This document shows, piece by piece, positions 30,718 through 41,230 of a DNA stretch of 64,000 nucleotides. Origin of the DNA: Leishmania infantum JPCM5 (lineage: Eukaryota; Euglenozoa; Kinetoplastea; Trypanosomatida; Trypanosomatidae); the NCBI RefSeq assembly GCF_000002875.2, contig NC_009416.2:565501-629500 (forward strand). Reading direction: 5' to 3'. The position numbers and the translations under genes were made by a program. Every line of letters starts with the position of its first letter. Positions within the stretch are counted from its first letter, which is position 1. The notes under the pieces are model-generated. The model was not told the origin of the DNA. It searched no databases and saw nothing but the letters and a program-made list of their open reading frames with translations.

Positions 30718-32700
30718 TGTGGATGGTCGTTGTGTGTCTCTTTCAAGAATAATAGGAGGTATCCCTCACCACGTAGGGAAGGGCGTCAGTCACAATACGC
30801 ACAGGTGCGGAAGAGGGGGAGGGGGAAGGGATCAAGAGAGAGAAAGCGGGAGAGGAACGGACAAGGCGCCGCGCACGCTGGAGTGCGAGAGGAAAACACC
30901 AAAGCCAACAAAGAATAATAATAAGGGCAAGCGCCGCCGCCGCCACCCCACAAGCCGCAACGACACCAGTCCAAGATGCAGGACAACGAAAGAAAAACGG
31001 GGAAAAACAGGTGGAAACCTTAGAGGCAACTTCGGCGGCAACGTCCTCGAGGGCCTCTCTGCGTGTTTGCGAATGTATATATATATATATATATGTAGAT
31101 TGTGTGTGTGTGTGCAGCACCCTCCCTCTCTCTCTAGTAGCGTTCTGGGTATCTGCGCGTGTGCGAGCGAGCCTGCAGTGCTGTAGGTGTGCGGATGTCT
31201 GCTGCGGAAGCACACCAGTGATAACGGGAGAGCGCACGCACGCCCGCGCCAGAGAGAAAGCCAAGTGAAGACGGAAGGGGAGCCAAGAGAGGCACAGGCA
31301 ATTGGTATGCAGAGGGTTGGTGTGAGGAGAGAGAGATGGAGCGAGGTAAAATGCGAAGGAGGTACCAGCGACGTCCGAGAAAACAAACACCGCAAATACT
31401 CCGCCAAAAAAAAAGGAGCTAGCAACAAGCAAAGAAAAAGATATGAGCTCTGTGCGTGGGGCTGGGATTGCGTCGATGCAGAGTTCTTCGTGGGCAGAGA
31501 GACAGAGTACGACACACGCAGCGTTAGGAGGAGACACGAGGAAGGAGAGGGGAGGAGTGACGGAGAGACAACAGAGTCGGTGCATCTCATCGCGCAGTGG
31601 AGGACAGAGGCGCTGCTACCTCGAGAAGATGCAGCTTCATGCCGGCTTGCAAGTGATGCGATCACTCGACGTTCTGCCAACAGATTCCCTCAAGCGGTGG
31701 GGCTCCTAAAAAGGGGGTAGAGGAGCGACCTCCGCCGTGGAAGAGGAATCTCGTCATACAATTCATGTACGCTGTGTATGATTGGCCGTGTGCCGTCAAA
31801 ACCACCTCGGCATGCGCAGCTGTGAGTGCTAGCGGATCAGCGTGAACGTGCGCAGCCGGGCATGATAAATGCTTCCTCACCTCCACCCAAGATGAGAGGG
31901 AAAGAGTAGGATGGCACAAGGCAGAGAGCACCGTATCGAGGCCCTTAAGCGAGCCAGCACGCACGCCAGAGTCAAGCCGACTTGCGAGGCAGTGCGTGCG
32001 ATCGCGCCGCTTAGACCGAGGCTACACCGGCAAGCGTAGAGGGCGTCTTAAAGGATACACACACGCGTTTCTGCTGTGTTTGTGTACTGACGCGACTGCT
32101 GAGCAACCGATCCTTTCATCACCCCGTCTCACCGGGTCGGAGGCGCCAAAGGAGACAGTCGCATGGCGCAGGACTTACACGGATGGCACGGGCAGTGACC
32201 TTCCCCGGAAGACGACGGGTGCCATAAGGTCACGGAAGCCCCTTTGCAAAGAGCCTGGCTGCCCCTCAACTACACATGAGAGTTAGCGCAGCCTTTGCCA
32301 CGGTCCAGCGACATCGAGGCCAAAGGAACAAAAAAGAGAACAATAGTCACATGTGCAATCGCACCTCCATCCTTCCTCCCCTCCCTGGCGAACCACGCTG
32401 TCATGTTCGGAGAACGGCGGGCAAAGATAAGCACAACGGTGCATCCACAGGCGGGCAACTCATCATGTAGCCCCCTCTCCCTCTCTCGCACCATCGCCAC
32501 AACCACCACAGGCATCCGGGACCTCACTGGATGGACGACGAAAAACAGAGAAGATGGTAATGATACAAGAGACAGCGCATCCTCCTTGGCCGCATGCCCC
32601 GACCACGGCCCACCATCAACGCACTACTCGCATTCCCTTCGTACGCATCTCTTTCTCGGTCGCACAGCACGGCTTTACCTCCAATTTGCCCCGCCTGCCG
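30718..32700. other. Intergenic region with TA/GT microsatellites
   Basis: About 2 kb without a supported gene. It contains the FtsH-type gene leader (pyrimidine tract at about 30800-30850), a (TA)n run at 31076-31094 followed by (GT)n at 31101-31114, and an A run at 31406-31414. Long minus frames (30743-31585, 30832-31680) are Leu/Ser/Cys/Arg-rich read-throughs of pyrimidine-rich leader and are not considered genes. Confidence 0.5.
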
Positions 32701-33230
32701 CAGGCCCCCTCCTCCCCATCGCGTCGTGCGAAGCAGCGCTGCAATAGCCTTACAGCAACGCGCCGACTCTGTCATCGGAACACCGCCTCCGCCTCAAACC
32801 ATACCCAGAGGCCCGCAGCGCAGGGTCCCTCACAGCCGCGTCCATCATGCCCCGTCGCCACCCCTGGCGCATCCCTGCCCCCTCATCGGCGGTGGCACTC
32901 AGCCCCCCACCCACCCACCCACACTAGTAGGCCGTGTGAGGACCGAGGGGAGGGGTGGCGGGGGGAGGGGATACGTCCGAGCCACGCTGGCACGCCGCCT
33001 AAACTCCTATGGATGGCGCCGCCCTGCTGACACGATCGCGGGCCGCTGCGACGCCACGCCGTCCAGCACCGGACCGCCGACGTCAGCAGCGATGCACCGC
33101 TCAGACACCCTCCTCCTCCTCCTCCACCCCCGCTGCCTTACGTCGTAGGTGCCTGATCGTGCCACAGCCAGAGGTGGCTCGGCATTTGGCGGAGGATAGC
33201 AGGGGGAGAGTCGGGTGGGCTGCTTGGCTT
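32701..33230. repeat. Intergenic repeat copy 2 (530 bp), SIDER-like candidate
   Basis: Same orientation and same sequence as 23257-23789 apart from one TCC unit. It lies about 500 bp past the stop codon of the 259-residue gene, again in 3' UTR position. The left edge is CAGGCCCCCTCCTCC and the right edge GGGCTGCTTGGCTT; flanks then diverge completely. Downstream on the plus strand (33326-33334) is an A run that could be a remnant tail. Confidence 0.9.
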
Positions 33231-33726
33231 CCCCAGAAGGAGTGGAGGGGGGGGTCTGGTCCCTGAGAAACGACGCTCTGAGGTGTCGTTGCGTTATCGG
33301 GGCTCATCAGGCTAAATGAAGACGCAAAAAAAAAGTTCGCTGTTGGCGTTCACGAGGCCCACGTTCGTGGGGCTACTTTGGAGAAAAACAGGAGCGATCA
33401 TGAGGACTTGCGTGCGCCGAGATAGAGAGAGCCCATCCATCTCCGCTGTTTCACTACTCTTCCACGTTGCCGTGGCAATTTGATGGCGCTTCTACTCGAG
33501 GTGTAATCATTGTGTGAATTGATCACAGGGAGGAGCAGAGCGGCCAATGGCAGAAGCAAATGCATTACAGATGCTCGAAATCAAGCCGCACTCCATGCAC
33601 CAGGTCGAGTCTCTTCCACACCGCCGAGGCCTCAGCGAAGGCGAGAGTCACACGCCGCTGCAGCTCTGTGAAACGCTGTTTAGTTTACTGGTGGCTCGGA
33701 AGAGAAAACGCCGAGTCTATCCCACC
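33231..33726. other. 3' flank of the 259-residue gene
   Basis: No gene is supported. It contains an A run at 33326-33334 and otherwise unremarkable sequence; a 91-codon plus frame (33547-33822) overlaps the gene end and is antisense. Confidence 0.5.
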
Positions 33727-34506
33727 CTACTTGTGACGCAATGGACCGATGTGCGCCACAGCGGAGCCCAATGCGTTGTCTGCCGCGCTTTCTTCCATTG
33801 GTGCCGCTTCAGAGTACCCTGAAGGCGCCCTCGGTGGCGGCGAAAACGGCACCTCGTTGTATGCCGCCAAAGAGCTGAGGCCAGGAATACTGCCTGCGTC
33901 TTCGCGCACGGCAGAGGACGCGCCGCTGATGCTATCGCGGCTCTGCAGGACGCTCTCAAATCGCTGAAAGGCCTCGCGAAACTGCCGGTCACGAAGAGCT
34001 TCCGACATGGTAGTGACAACACCGGCTGCAGTACCCGGGATGTACTCCAGGTCGGCCTTCTCGAGGCTCTCCCAGTCACTCATGTACCCCCTCAACCGCC
34101 ACTTCAGCGGCGTAGATTGGTAATAGTCCGTGACGAGCGGCACTCGCGCAGCCAGTTCCTCGCACTCTAGCACCCGCCGCCGTGTCCGCTCCTGCACAAA
34201 GAGGATGTGGGACCGGTAGTGCGCCAGCACCGGCTGCAGCTGCGCCCGGATTGAATCCTCTGCCTTGCCACGCCAGCGAATTGGCTGGAGTTTGACGGAA
34301 TCGGGGCCGCCCTCTTCTCGCAGCCGATGTGCCACAGCCATGACGCTACTCTTCCCCGCCACCTCAGCGGCATGCCCTCGGTGCAGACCTTCCAGGACGG
34401 GAATCAGGTGCGGGATGCGCTCCGCCTCCAGCACAGATCCCCTCTGCTGCTCATCCTGCAGGACACCAAAGCAGGTGATCATGGGCGGAGCTGCACTGGT
34501 GCTCAT
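33727..34506 (-). CDS. Hypothetical protein, 259 residues
   Basis: A clean frame from the ATG at 34506 (MSTSAAPPMITCFGVLQDEQ). The first ~190 residues look folded and mainly helical, with many charged residues (RAQLQPVLAHYRSHILFVQE, RRRVLECEELAARVPLVTDY, SDWESLEKADLEYIPG). The last ~70 residues are low complexity and Ser/Pro/Ala-rich. There is no signal peptide, transmembrane helix or catalytic motif. The helical body could take part in coiled-coil interactions. I do not recognise the family. Its 3' flank carries repeat copy 2. Confidence 0.72.
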   Translation of the reverse strand: MSTSAAPPMITCFGVLQDEQQRGSVLEAERIPHLIPVLEGLHRGHAAEVAGKSSVMAVAHRLREEGGPDSVKLQPIRWRGKAEDSIRAQLQPVLAHYRSHILFVQERTRRRVLECEELAARVPLVTDYYQSTPLKWRLRGYMSDWESLEKADLEYIPGTAAGVVTTMSEALRDRQFREAFQRFESVLQSRDSISGASSAVREDAGSIPGLSSLAAYNEVPFSPPPRAPSGYSEAAPMEESAADNALGSAVAHIGPLRHK

Positions 34507-35401
34507 GCTTGATTCGGAGTTGCTTGCTTACAATGGTACGCGCTGAACCACATAAAACGGAAAGATGCGAAGCGTTGCGGTGGTCGGTGCCACCATGTCC
34601 AAAAACGGCAGACGTACGTGAGCCGCTATGCGGCAAAGCGCCCTCGCAATGAACGAGGCTGCAAACAGATGGCACACACAGTGCAGCTGCCTCGGCGTAC
34701 GCGGGGCGATGAATCAAATTCACCGCCGGTGCTGCGGCGCACAGAAAAGAAGATGAAGTAGGTAAACCTCGAGAGGCAGCGGCTTAGTACGTAGGTACAT
34801 CACGGCGGCGGCACGCTGGGCAATTCAGTTCGCCTCTCTTCACGGATGCCAAAAGCGTACCCTTGCGCAACCGTCATGGAGAGAGAGAATGGAAGGCGCT
34901 TGTTTGTGTAATGGAGAGAGTGAAGAGGGGTGGCAGAACGGGAATGTATAGTGGCCGCAAGGGTTGAGCGAGGCGGCAGTCGAAGGGCAAAGCAGTCGAC
35001 AATTCGGAAGTGCACGCTGTGCTCTCTCTTGAACCCTCTGCTGCCAAAAAGAGGAGAAGGAAGGGGCGCGCGTCGGTTTCACGCTTGGCCTCAAAGCAGT
35101 CGTTTCCTTGTCACTCTCGCACCAAGACGGTGCCGCGTGTCATCGAGCGCTCTTTTAGTGGCCTTAGTCGGTGCCGCACGGGGCCCCCAGGCGACAGCAA
35201 GCTCGACATGAAAAGCGCCACCCGCTGATGCCTGCCGGGGGGGGGGGGAACACTCTTTCGAGGTTGCTGCACAGACACTCACGATGATCAGTAAAGTTGA
35301 CTACACGCCCGCGGTTTGACACCCACAGCCAGGAACACCGTTACCCCTGAAAGGAGCGCTGCTGCCTCAGGCAGTGGCTACGCCACCCCATCCAGTTCCT
35401 G
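34507..35401. other. Intergenic region
   Basis: About 0.9 kb, including a run of 11 G at 35238-35248 on the plus strand. No gene is supported. Confidence 0.5.
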
Positions 35402-38059
35402 TTACACTAGCCTGCTCTTTGCATCGTCGACACGCCGGCGACGGCAGGCTCCCGTACCCCACTCTCGGATCAGGTCCTTGGTCTGTCTCAGCACGCTGGT
35501 GGCATCCGCGGCAGCACGCACGAGAAAACACGGGGTGCCTCCCAGGTGTTCTATCGTATCGCGCAAATGCGAGGACGAGCCCGCGGTGCACTCCACAAAG
35601 CAAGGAACGAGAGAAGCAGGAGGACGTGTGCGGGCGCTTACTTGATCCCATACAAGCTGAAGCGGACTCAGTGCGGATGGCCGCCCGAACGATGCCTTCG
35701 CGCTCGTATGGAGAAGCTGCTGCATCACCGCGGTCTCTCCAACGAGAAGTGTAGAGCCAGGCGGCGACCATGTCCCGTCCGCAGCGCCACTCATCGAGGG
35801 AGGCCTCAAGTCGCGTAGTTTTTCGTAGTAGCAGAGGGGCGCCTGGGAATCGGAGACGAGAACGACTCCCTCACAGTCATTCGCGAATCGAATAACATCC
35901 AGTAGTTCCTGCACCGATATCTCGCACACAAGGCACGGCCGCTTTGAAGGCAGAAAGGCTGGAGGGGAGGCCAGCTCAGGCAGCGGGACCGATGCGCGCT
36001 GCAGCACTGCTGCATGGTGCGTTGCGGCAACAGCATCCGAAGCAAGTGCAGAAAGCTCGGCAGGGTTGCGCTCCTCTGCGTGTTTGTGAAGTCGGCACTG
36101 GAGCGGCGATAGACAGTGACAGAGATGCTCCGAAAGTGCCGAGACGACGCGCTGCTGCGATGGGGAGCACTCTCTCGGTGAGAAGCACACCACAGACGAG
36201 GATGGCGTCCCGCCGGAGGATGCCCCTCGGCGAGACGGTGCCGCCATGCCAACAAAGGAAGAGGCAGTACTATATGCCTGAACGCACGTCGCCGCCGGGC
36301 CACTTGCCGGGCGCTCCAGCTCTTCTCTCTTCGACGACGAAACCACCGACTCGGAGAGGAAGGGAACCAGGTTCGACAGGGCAGCGTGCGGCGGCGGCTT
36401 CGCCGCTCCGGGTGCCGTCACGGACGTTGCGCGCTCACACGGATCGGCCACGTCGTCACCTAGCAAGGACGCAAAGAAGAGACGCTGGTGGAAGTGGATA
36501 AAGGCCGTGTCATACCTTGAGTCCAGGGCATCGCCCTGAGTACGAGGTACCGACGGCAAGCTGCACCGCGTCTCTACTCGTCCGGTATCCCAGTCACACG
36601 GGACGCTGAGAGTTACCTTTACAACCGGATCGCGGCCGGCCGTGGCCGTGCGTGTCCACTCCTTCCAAAACACCGCCGTCGCACTCTCCTCAAACACGCC
36701 CTCCACCTCCAGCGCTCGCCGCCACGACGACAGATGGCTCCATAGCTCAATTTTTGCCTCGAGGGCTTCCGTGTCATCTGTGTCTGCTTCGGCGGGCGCA
36801 AAGAGCCGCCGCACCGCAGGCGTCTGTGCCGCAACAGCGATGCGCTCGTACTCGGTTATGTCCGCCCAGGCCAGCCCTGCGTAGGCGAAACACCAGTCCT
36901 GCGCTTGCGCCTGCGCGTCGTCATTGCCGCGGGCCTCTCGGCGTCGGTCAAGGGACTCAAAAGGGTTGGCAAACTGCGCGAAAAAGGCGAAAGAACGCGG
37001 GTCTGTCAGTGCAGCGTTCGCCGTGATGTCAAATGGAAAAACGAGCGGCACCACCTCAATCGTGCGGAAGTCGAACTCGGTGAAGGCAAACGACCGATTC
37101 AGCCAGTCCGGCGGGCCGTCCTTCACCCAGCTCGACACGCGACGCAAGTTTGGCTCTGCCCATGCCCAAAAGGCACGCGAGCGGCGCACGCGCCACCCCT
37201 CCACCTGACACATGGGATGGTCGAGGTAGACAAAGAAGTCGCACTCTTCACAGTCGGCGATGGCGAGCTGGCCCTGTATTTGGCACATGTAGTGCATGGG
37301 GATACCGAAGGGCTGGTAGCCGGGCTTCGTGGAGTTGTACAGCGCTCTAAATGGGGATTTGATTTCCAGCAGCCGGACCTTGTGATGGGAAGGTGACCCC
37401 AACGGCGTCGAGAGCGTCCCATCAATGCTCGCATGGCTCTGCGTTAGAGCAATAGCAGATCTCCCATCCGTGGAGCAGCGAGTGCTGCCAGATTTGCAGC
37501 TGGTGCTTTCGTCGTCGTCGCAAGCAAGGGCACCAGAGCTGTTCGACCTGCGGCTAGAGACCGCGGACAGTGGTGAACGTGGTCGCCGCTTGCTCTTGAA
37601 CGGCACGTGCACAGAGCATCTGCTGCCTCGCCGCTGCCGCTCCATCATGCTGACACCGTTGCTGGCACCGCAGCCGCCGCTGCAGCTCTGGAAGCGGCGT
37701 GTCAGGGCCGACGCAGACAGCCCTGCTTGTTGCTCGATGGGCCGCTCGCCAACGTGGTGGTAGATTCGCCCGTCAGGTGAGCAGCCTAAGATGTGGTCGC
37801 TCGTCACAAAGAAACCGCCGTCGTAGACGCGGCAGCCGGTAAGAAGCTCATACAGCGCACGAGCCTTGGGCTCTGTGCGGGTGCCGTGTGCCGTAAAGGC
37901 GTTTCCCTTGAACTCGTGCTCAGTGCCCACAATGTCGCGAAGGTAGCGCACATAGTCCGAGACGCGACCGCAGAAACCCAGCGCCATCCCAAACTGGGAT
38001 GCCGACAGTCCGTGCGGATGCGCGTCTTTCCACTTGAGCTTGTCTGGATGCTGTGCCAT
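35402..38059 (-). CDS. YqaJ/lambda-exonuclease-like nuclease (PD-(D/E)XK fold), 885 residues
   Basis: The N-terminal ~300 residues carry the YqaJ/lambda-type exonuclease signature: AHGTRTEPKARALYELLTG with the metal/helix Glu at 63, LGCSPDG with the catalytic Asp at 96, VRLLEIKSPF with the E-x-K pair at 232/234, and MHYMCQIQGQLAI (255-267), the family's Q-x-Q-x-Q-like helix. EECDFFVYL then matches the following core strand. This family degrades duplex DNA ends for single-strand annealing in phages and giant viruses. A Ser/Arg-rich insert of about 115 residues separates the catalytic Asp from E-x-K. Residues 300-885 have no motif I recognise; scattered Cys and Ser/Pro-rich stretches are present. 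No clear mitochondrial presequence, so nuclear or kinetoplast location is open. Acceptor AG is at 38093-38092. An out-of-frame ATG lies 7 nt upstream of the start. Confidence 0.85.
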   Translation of the reverse strand: MAQHPDKLKWKDAHPHGLSASQFGMALGFCGRVSDYVRYLRDIVGTEHEFKGNAFTAHGTRTEPKARALYELLTGCRVYDGGFFVTSDHILGCSPDGRIYHHVGERPIEQQAGLSASALTRRFQSCSGGCGASNGVSMMERQRRGSRCSVHVPFKSKRRPRSPLSAVSSRRSNSSGALACDDDESTSCKSGSTRCSTDGRSAIALTQSHASIDGTLSTPLGSPSHHKVRLLEIKSPFRALYNSTKPGYQPFGIPMHYMCQIQGQLAIADCEECDFFVYLDHPMCQVEGWRVRRSRAFWAWAEPNLRRVSSWVKDGPPDWLNRSFAFTEFDFRTIEVVPLVFPFDITANAALTDPRSFAFFAQFANPFESLDRRREARGNDDAQAQAQDWCFAYAGLAWADITEYERIAVAAQTPAVRRLFAPAEADTDDTEALEAKIELWSHLSSWRRALEVEGVFEESATAVFWKEWTRTATAGRDPVVKVTLSVPCDWDTGRVETRCSLPSVPRTQGDALDSRYDTAFIHFHQRLFFASLLGDDVADPCERATSVTAPGAAKPPPHAALSNLVPFLSESVVSSSKREELERPASGPAATCVQAYSTASSFVGMAAPSRRGASSGGTPSSSVVCFSPRECSPSQQRVVSALSEHLCHCLSPLQCRLHKHAEERNPAELSALASDAVAATHHAAVLQRASVPLPELASPPAFLPSKRPCLVCEISVQELLDVIRFANDCEGVVLVSDSQAPLCYYEKLRDLRPPSMSGAADGTWSPPGSTLLVGETAVMQQLLHTSAKASFGRPSALSPLQLVWDQVSARTRPPASLVPCFVECTAGSSSHLRDTIEHLGGTPCFLVRAAADATSVLRQTKDLIREWGTGACRRRRVDDAKSRLV

Positions 38060-38066
38060 GATGCAT
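37920..38066 (-). promoter_or_regulatory. Upstream overlapping ORF of the YqaJ-like gene
   Basis: Between the likely splice acceptor (AG at 38093-38092) and the main ATG (38059) lies an ATG at 38066 in another frame. It encodes 48 codons overlapping the start of the nuclease gene. Scanning ribosomes would meet it first, so it could reduce translation. Its peptide is not conserved-looking. Confidence 0.55.
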
Positions 38067-38457
38067 CTCAGCGTTGCAACTTAGGATTTGTCTAGGTGCG
38101 ATAAGGGCGAAAGAAAAACAAAACAGGCAGCGTCTATCCACAATCAACGAGGAGATGCATGTGCGCGATGTATGCGACCCTCTCGCTCACAACGCTCTAG
38201 AACTGTAAATACACGATGCAGGCCGGCAAAACTGCAACACGGAACGAAAAAGAAAGAAAAGCTCACCACACACAGAAGGTGGGGAAGGGGGGGGGGCAAA
38301 TCCTCACTATCGCCTGTTTGAGGAGCGTTCAAAAGAGTCTGCCAGCGATGCGAGGGATGGCGTTGGCGCACCACTCAAGCATCTACCTGCGGCTTGAATA
38401 CAAGGGAATGAGGGGCAAAAACGAAATTCATAAATACATTTGTTTTTGGTGTGTGTG

Positions 38458-38489
<32 letters not shown>

Positions 38490-39466
38490 TGGCGGAAACT
38501 ATCTATCCCAAATACGTGCTCGAGTAATGGACGCGCTTTCGCGGGCGCTCCTAATCGGCGAGACTGTGGTGCAGCGGGGGGAGGAGGAACGAGGGACGAG
38601 GAACCCTGCCTGCCACCGATGCCGCTCCTATACGTCTGCCGGCTGGAAGCACGCCAGCAAGAATCATCGGTATTGAGCAGGACATGAAAAAGGGAAGAAG
38701 TTCGTGAAGGAATCGAGGAGAGAAGCGGCACAGGGATGCACAGGCAATGAAAGGCTGAGAGAAAGCGTGTGTATATCTGTGTGTATCGGCATTGTCGATG
38801 AAGGAAAAGAACAACATAGCACGGTGCTGCTTCTCCACGGCTCGTCCGGCAAGCATCAATGACAGCGTTGTCCATGCTTCGAATGGCGCGCACCAAGCGC
38901 CTCGGCGTCGGCAAGCAGAAAGAGAAACCAAAACGCAACGAGAAGAACATGAGCAACGTGCGCGAGCAGGGTACCCTTCCTTCTCTCAATGCCTCGCGTT
39001 GCATTCTCTTCGCCTTCTCACGCAATTTTACCTTTTTTCGATGATGATCGCCCGCCGAGGTCCGCACGACCGCTTCGGTACGTATAAACCTGACAAGCCC
39101 GTGCAAGCATGCAAACTTGCGGATGATCACGCACTCAACCTCAAGCGCGAGCAAGAAGACCTCAAAACAAGACACACGCAGCAGACTATGACGAAACAAG
39201 CATTTGAAAGAGAAAATCGCCACGAGTAAGGAATGGGTGAAAGAGAGAGACGTGTGCGGAAACAGCCGCGCCTCTGCTCACGCAAGGCGACGCCAGCCAA
39301 GCATGGCAACAGAGAAACACAAGCGTCCGAGGGTGGCATTCACGAGACGAGAAGCACTTCATTCGCAAAGCCCCAACTCTCTCTCTCCACTTCCTCGATT
39401 CACACAGACACTGGAGAAGCCGAGCAAACAAGAGTGGAAGTATAATATCCTGTAAGGAATGACGGC
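38060..39466. other. Intergenic region with GT/GTGC tract
   Basis: About 1.4 kb without a supported gene. The plus strand has a (GT)n-(GCGT)n tract at 38449-38491 and a run of 9 G at 38288-38296. A minus frame at 38375-39223 is open by composition only. Confidence 0.5.
38449..38491. repeat. (GT)n/(GTGC)n microsatellite
   Basis: About 11 GT units followed by five GTGC-type units on the plus strand. Confidence 0.9.
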
Positions 39467-41230
39467 TTACAGTACGTGAACCTCTGAAAACCGCTCACAG
39501 CTGCTATGTTCTTCACGCGCCACGCAGCCAAGAAGAGCCTGCCTCGCAGCGCAGCCAAAAATGTTCGCGGCGAGCGAGTTGAGTGGCGAAGCCGCTGGCG
39601 TGCTAGTGCCTGATCCGTCGATGGCCGCGAGCGCGCCGTCCGCCGCGGCACTTGCAGTGTCTACGGTAATCGTGGGAAGGACCGCCACGTTGGCAGCAGG
39701 CTGGTTGTGCTTTTTCTGTAGCTCCACACGGAACAGCTGCCACAGGGCCCCGAAGCACCGCTTCGACCCTAGGGGCAGAATGGAGATGTGATACTGTGCC
39801 TCCATATCCGGCGAACGCAGTGCGCGCTGCAGCACCTGCAACGGGGTCCACCTGTAGTCCTCATACCACCTTTCGTAGTCAATGAGTTCCTGCTCAAGCA
39901 ACAATCTGCGAAGCCGCGCCGGCTCACCGTTGGCGGCGTTGCCTTTGCCGACGTTGTCGCTCTCGGAGAGCCACGGCAACGCAATGAAAGAGGCGACGGT
40001 AGCCTGCGCCAGGAGTGTACGCAATGCCACATCGAACTCCGCTGACGTTCGAGCACCTCGAAGGGCAACATGAGGGAAGAGGAGGATCTGGTAGCTGACG
40101 CGCAGCTCTTGTGCTGCTAGGCTAGCGTAGTAGCTAGAATTGAGGCTATACCTCGGAACGCACAGATACACATGAGGAGGCGGCCACACCTGCGTGGCTG
40201 CTTCGGCCTTCGTCTGTGAGGTGATTCCCTCAGAGATGTCCCCACCGACACCGACGTTTTCTGCGGTCGCCGTTCGAACGTCTGTCTGCATGGCCGGCTG
40301 CTGCGAGGCTTCAGCAACCCCCTCAGCGGCGGGGTTCGCTAGCACCCGTTCCACCTTGGTTGCCACCCTCTCTGCGTATGCCTGACGTTTTGCTGCGAGC
40401 TCTTCCGACCCGAAGCCGTACGGGTCCTTGGGACCATGCCGGTAGCGTTGATCTTGGGGGCGCCATCCATACTGCTGCTCTACAGGCGCGCTTGCCACGA
40501 CGCTGAACACGTATGTGGTGGGCAAAAAGTGTGCCAGCGACGTTGTAATGTATCCTTCGTGGCTTTCAACAACGTCAATGACAACCTTGCGCGGGTTATG
40601 CGTGGCTGCGCTGCCGATCACTGACGCGGTCGTATTGATGGTCGAGGTCTTGAGCACATTTGCCTCCAACTCGTCCAAATCCGGCTTGAGGCTGCGATAG
40701 AGAAGGTGCCACATGAAAAACATTGCAGGGCGCTCGTCCTCGCCCCACGGCATCAGATATGGCACAGCTATGCGGGTGCGGAGCTTCGCAAGCCTGGCGC
40801 GATCTTCCGAGGAAAGGGTCGTGACGGTGAATGCATCGGGGTCGGAAGCCGGAATGTTCGCATCCAAAACGCCGCGCTTCGCGTTCGGGAGCGGGAGATG
40901 TGCCACGTTGAACCCGACAACAGCGCAGAAGACGCCAAACGCAAACAGGACAAGAAGCTTCGCGTATATCTCCTTCTTTGGTGGCCTCCGAGAGCGGAAC
41001 ATGTGCAGAACGTCCATCTTGCCGGTGAGCGTGGCTGTTTTGTCCACGTATATCTCGTGCGAATCGGTATAATGCGGTGCCGAGTTGTGCGGACGTCTGT
41101 TGGCGATGTGTGCGCTATGTCGGCGTTCTGCGCGTGCGATGCTGGAGTCTGCTTCCCCAAAGGCCCAAGCCGGGGAGTGCTGGCGTTGATTCAGTGCGTC
41201 CTTTTCCTTGACCCACAGTGCCGTGTGCAT
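39467..41230 (-). CDS. Single-pass (type II) membrane protein of unknown function, 587 residues
   Basis: The first ATG after a pyrimidine tract ending GTGAAG is at 41230. A later in-frame ATG at 41017 (MDVLHMFRSRRPP, residue 72) would also give a credible start. A transmembrane helix spans about residues 89-111 (AKLLVLFAFGVFCAVVGFNVA) and is preceded by basic residues (RSRRPPKKEIYAK), which predicts a short cytosolic N-terminus and a large lumenal part. In the lumenal part, RKVVIDVVESHEGYITTSLA (about 218-237) loosely resembles the glycine/acid loop of class I methyltransferases. The diagnostic G-x-G is absent, so I do not assign that function. The C-terminal third is more conserved-looking, with Ala-rich interruptions. 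A start-stop element (ATGTGA) sits in the leader about 20 nt upstream. Confidence 0.78.
   Translation of the reverse strand: MHTALWVKEKDALNQRQHSPAWAFGEADSSIARAERRHSAHIANRRPHNSAPHYTDSHEIYVDKTATLTGKMDVLHMFRSRRPPKKEIYAKLLVLFAFGVFCAVVGFNVAHLPLPNAKRGVLDANIPASDPDAFTVTTLSSEDRARLAKLRTRIAVPYLMPWGEDERPAMFFMWHLLYRSLKPDLDELEANVLKTSTINTTASVIGSAATHNPRKVVIDVVESHEGYITTSLAHFLPTTYVFSVVASAPVEQQYGWRPQDQRYRHGPKDPYGFGSEELAAKRQAYAERVATKVERVLANPAAEGVAEASQQPAMQTDVRTATAENVGVGGDISEGITSQTKAEAATQVWPPPHVYLCVPRYSLNSSYYASLAAQELRVSYQILLFPHVALRGARTSAEFDVALRTLLAQATVASFIALPWLSESDNVGKGNAANGEPARLRRLLLEQELIDYERWYEDYRWTPLQVLQRALRSPDMEAQYHISILPLGSKRCFGALWQLFRVELQKKHNQPAANVAVLPTITVDTASAAADGALAAIDGSGTSTPAASPLNSLAANIFGCAARQALLGCVAREEHSSCERFSEVHVL

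Noticed and set aside
30743..31680. Two long overlapping minus frames (280 and 282 codons) upstream of the FtsH-type gene
   Set aside because: Two frames open over the same pyrimidine-rich leader encode Leu/Ser/Cys/Arg-rich peptides; this is composition, not coding.
23257..33230. Repeat pair as CRISPR or IS element
   Set aside because: Only two long copies, no spacers, no transposase and no terminal inverted repeats seen; the genome is eukaryotic.
38375..39223. Minus frame of 282 codons
   Set aside because: Runs through a GT/GTGC microsatellite and gives Thr-His repeats; no recognisable fold.
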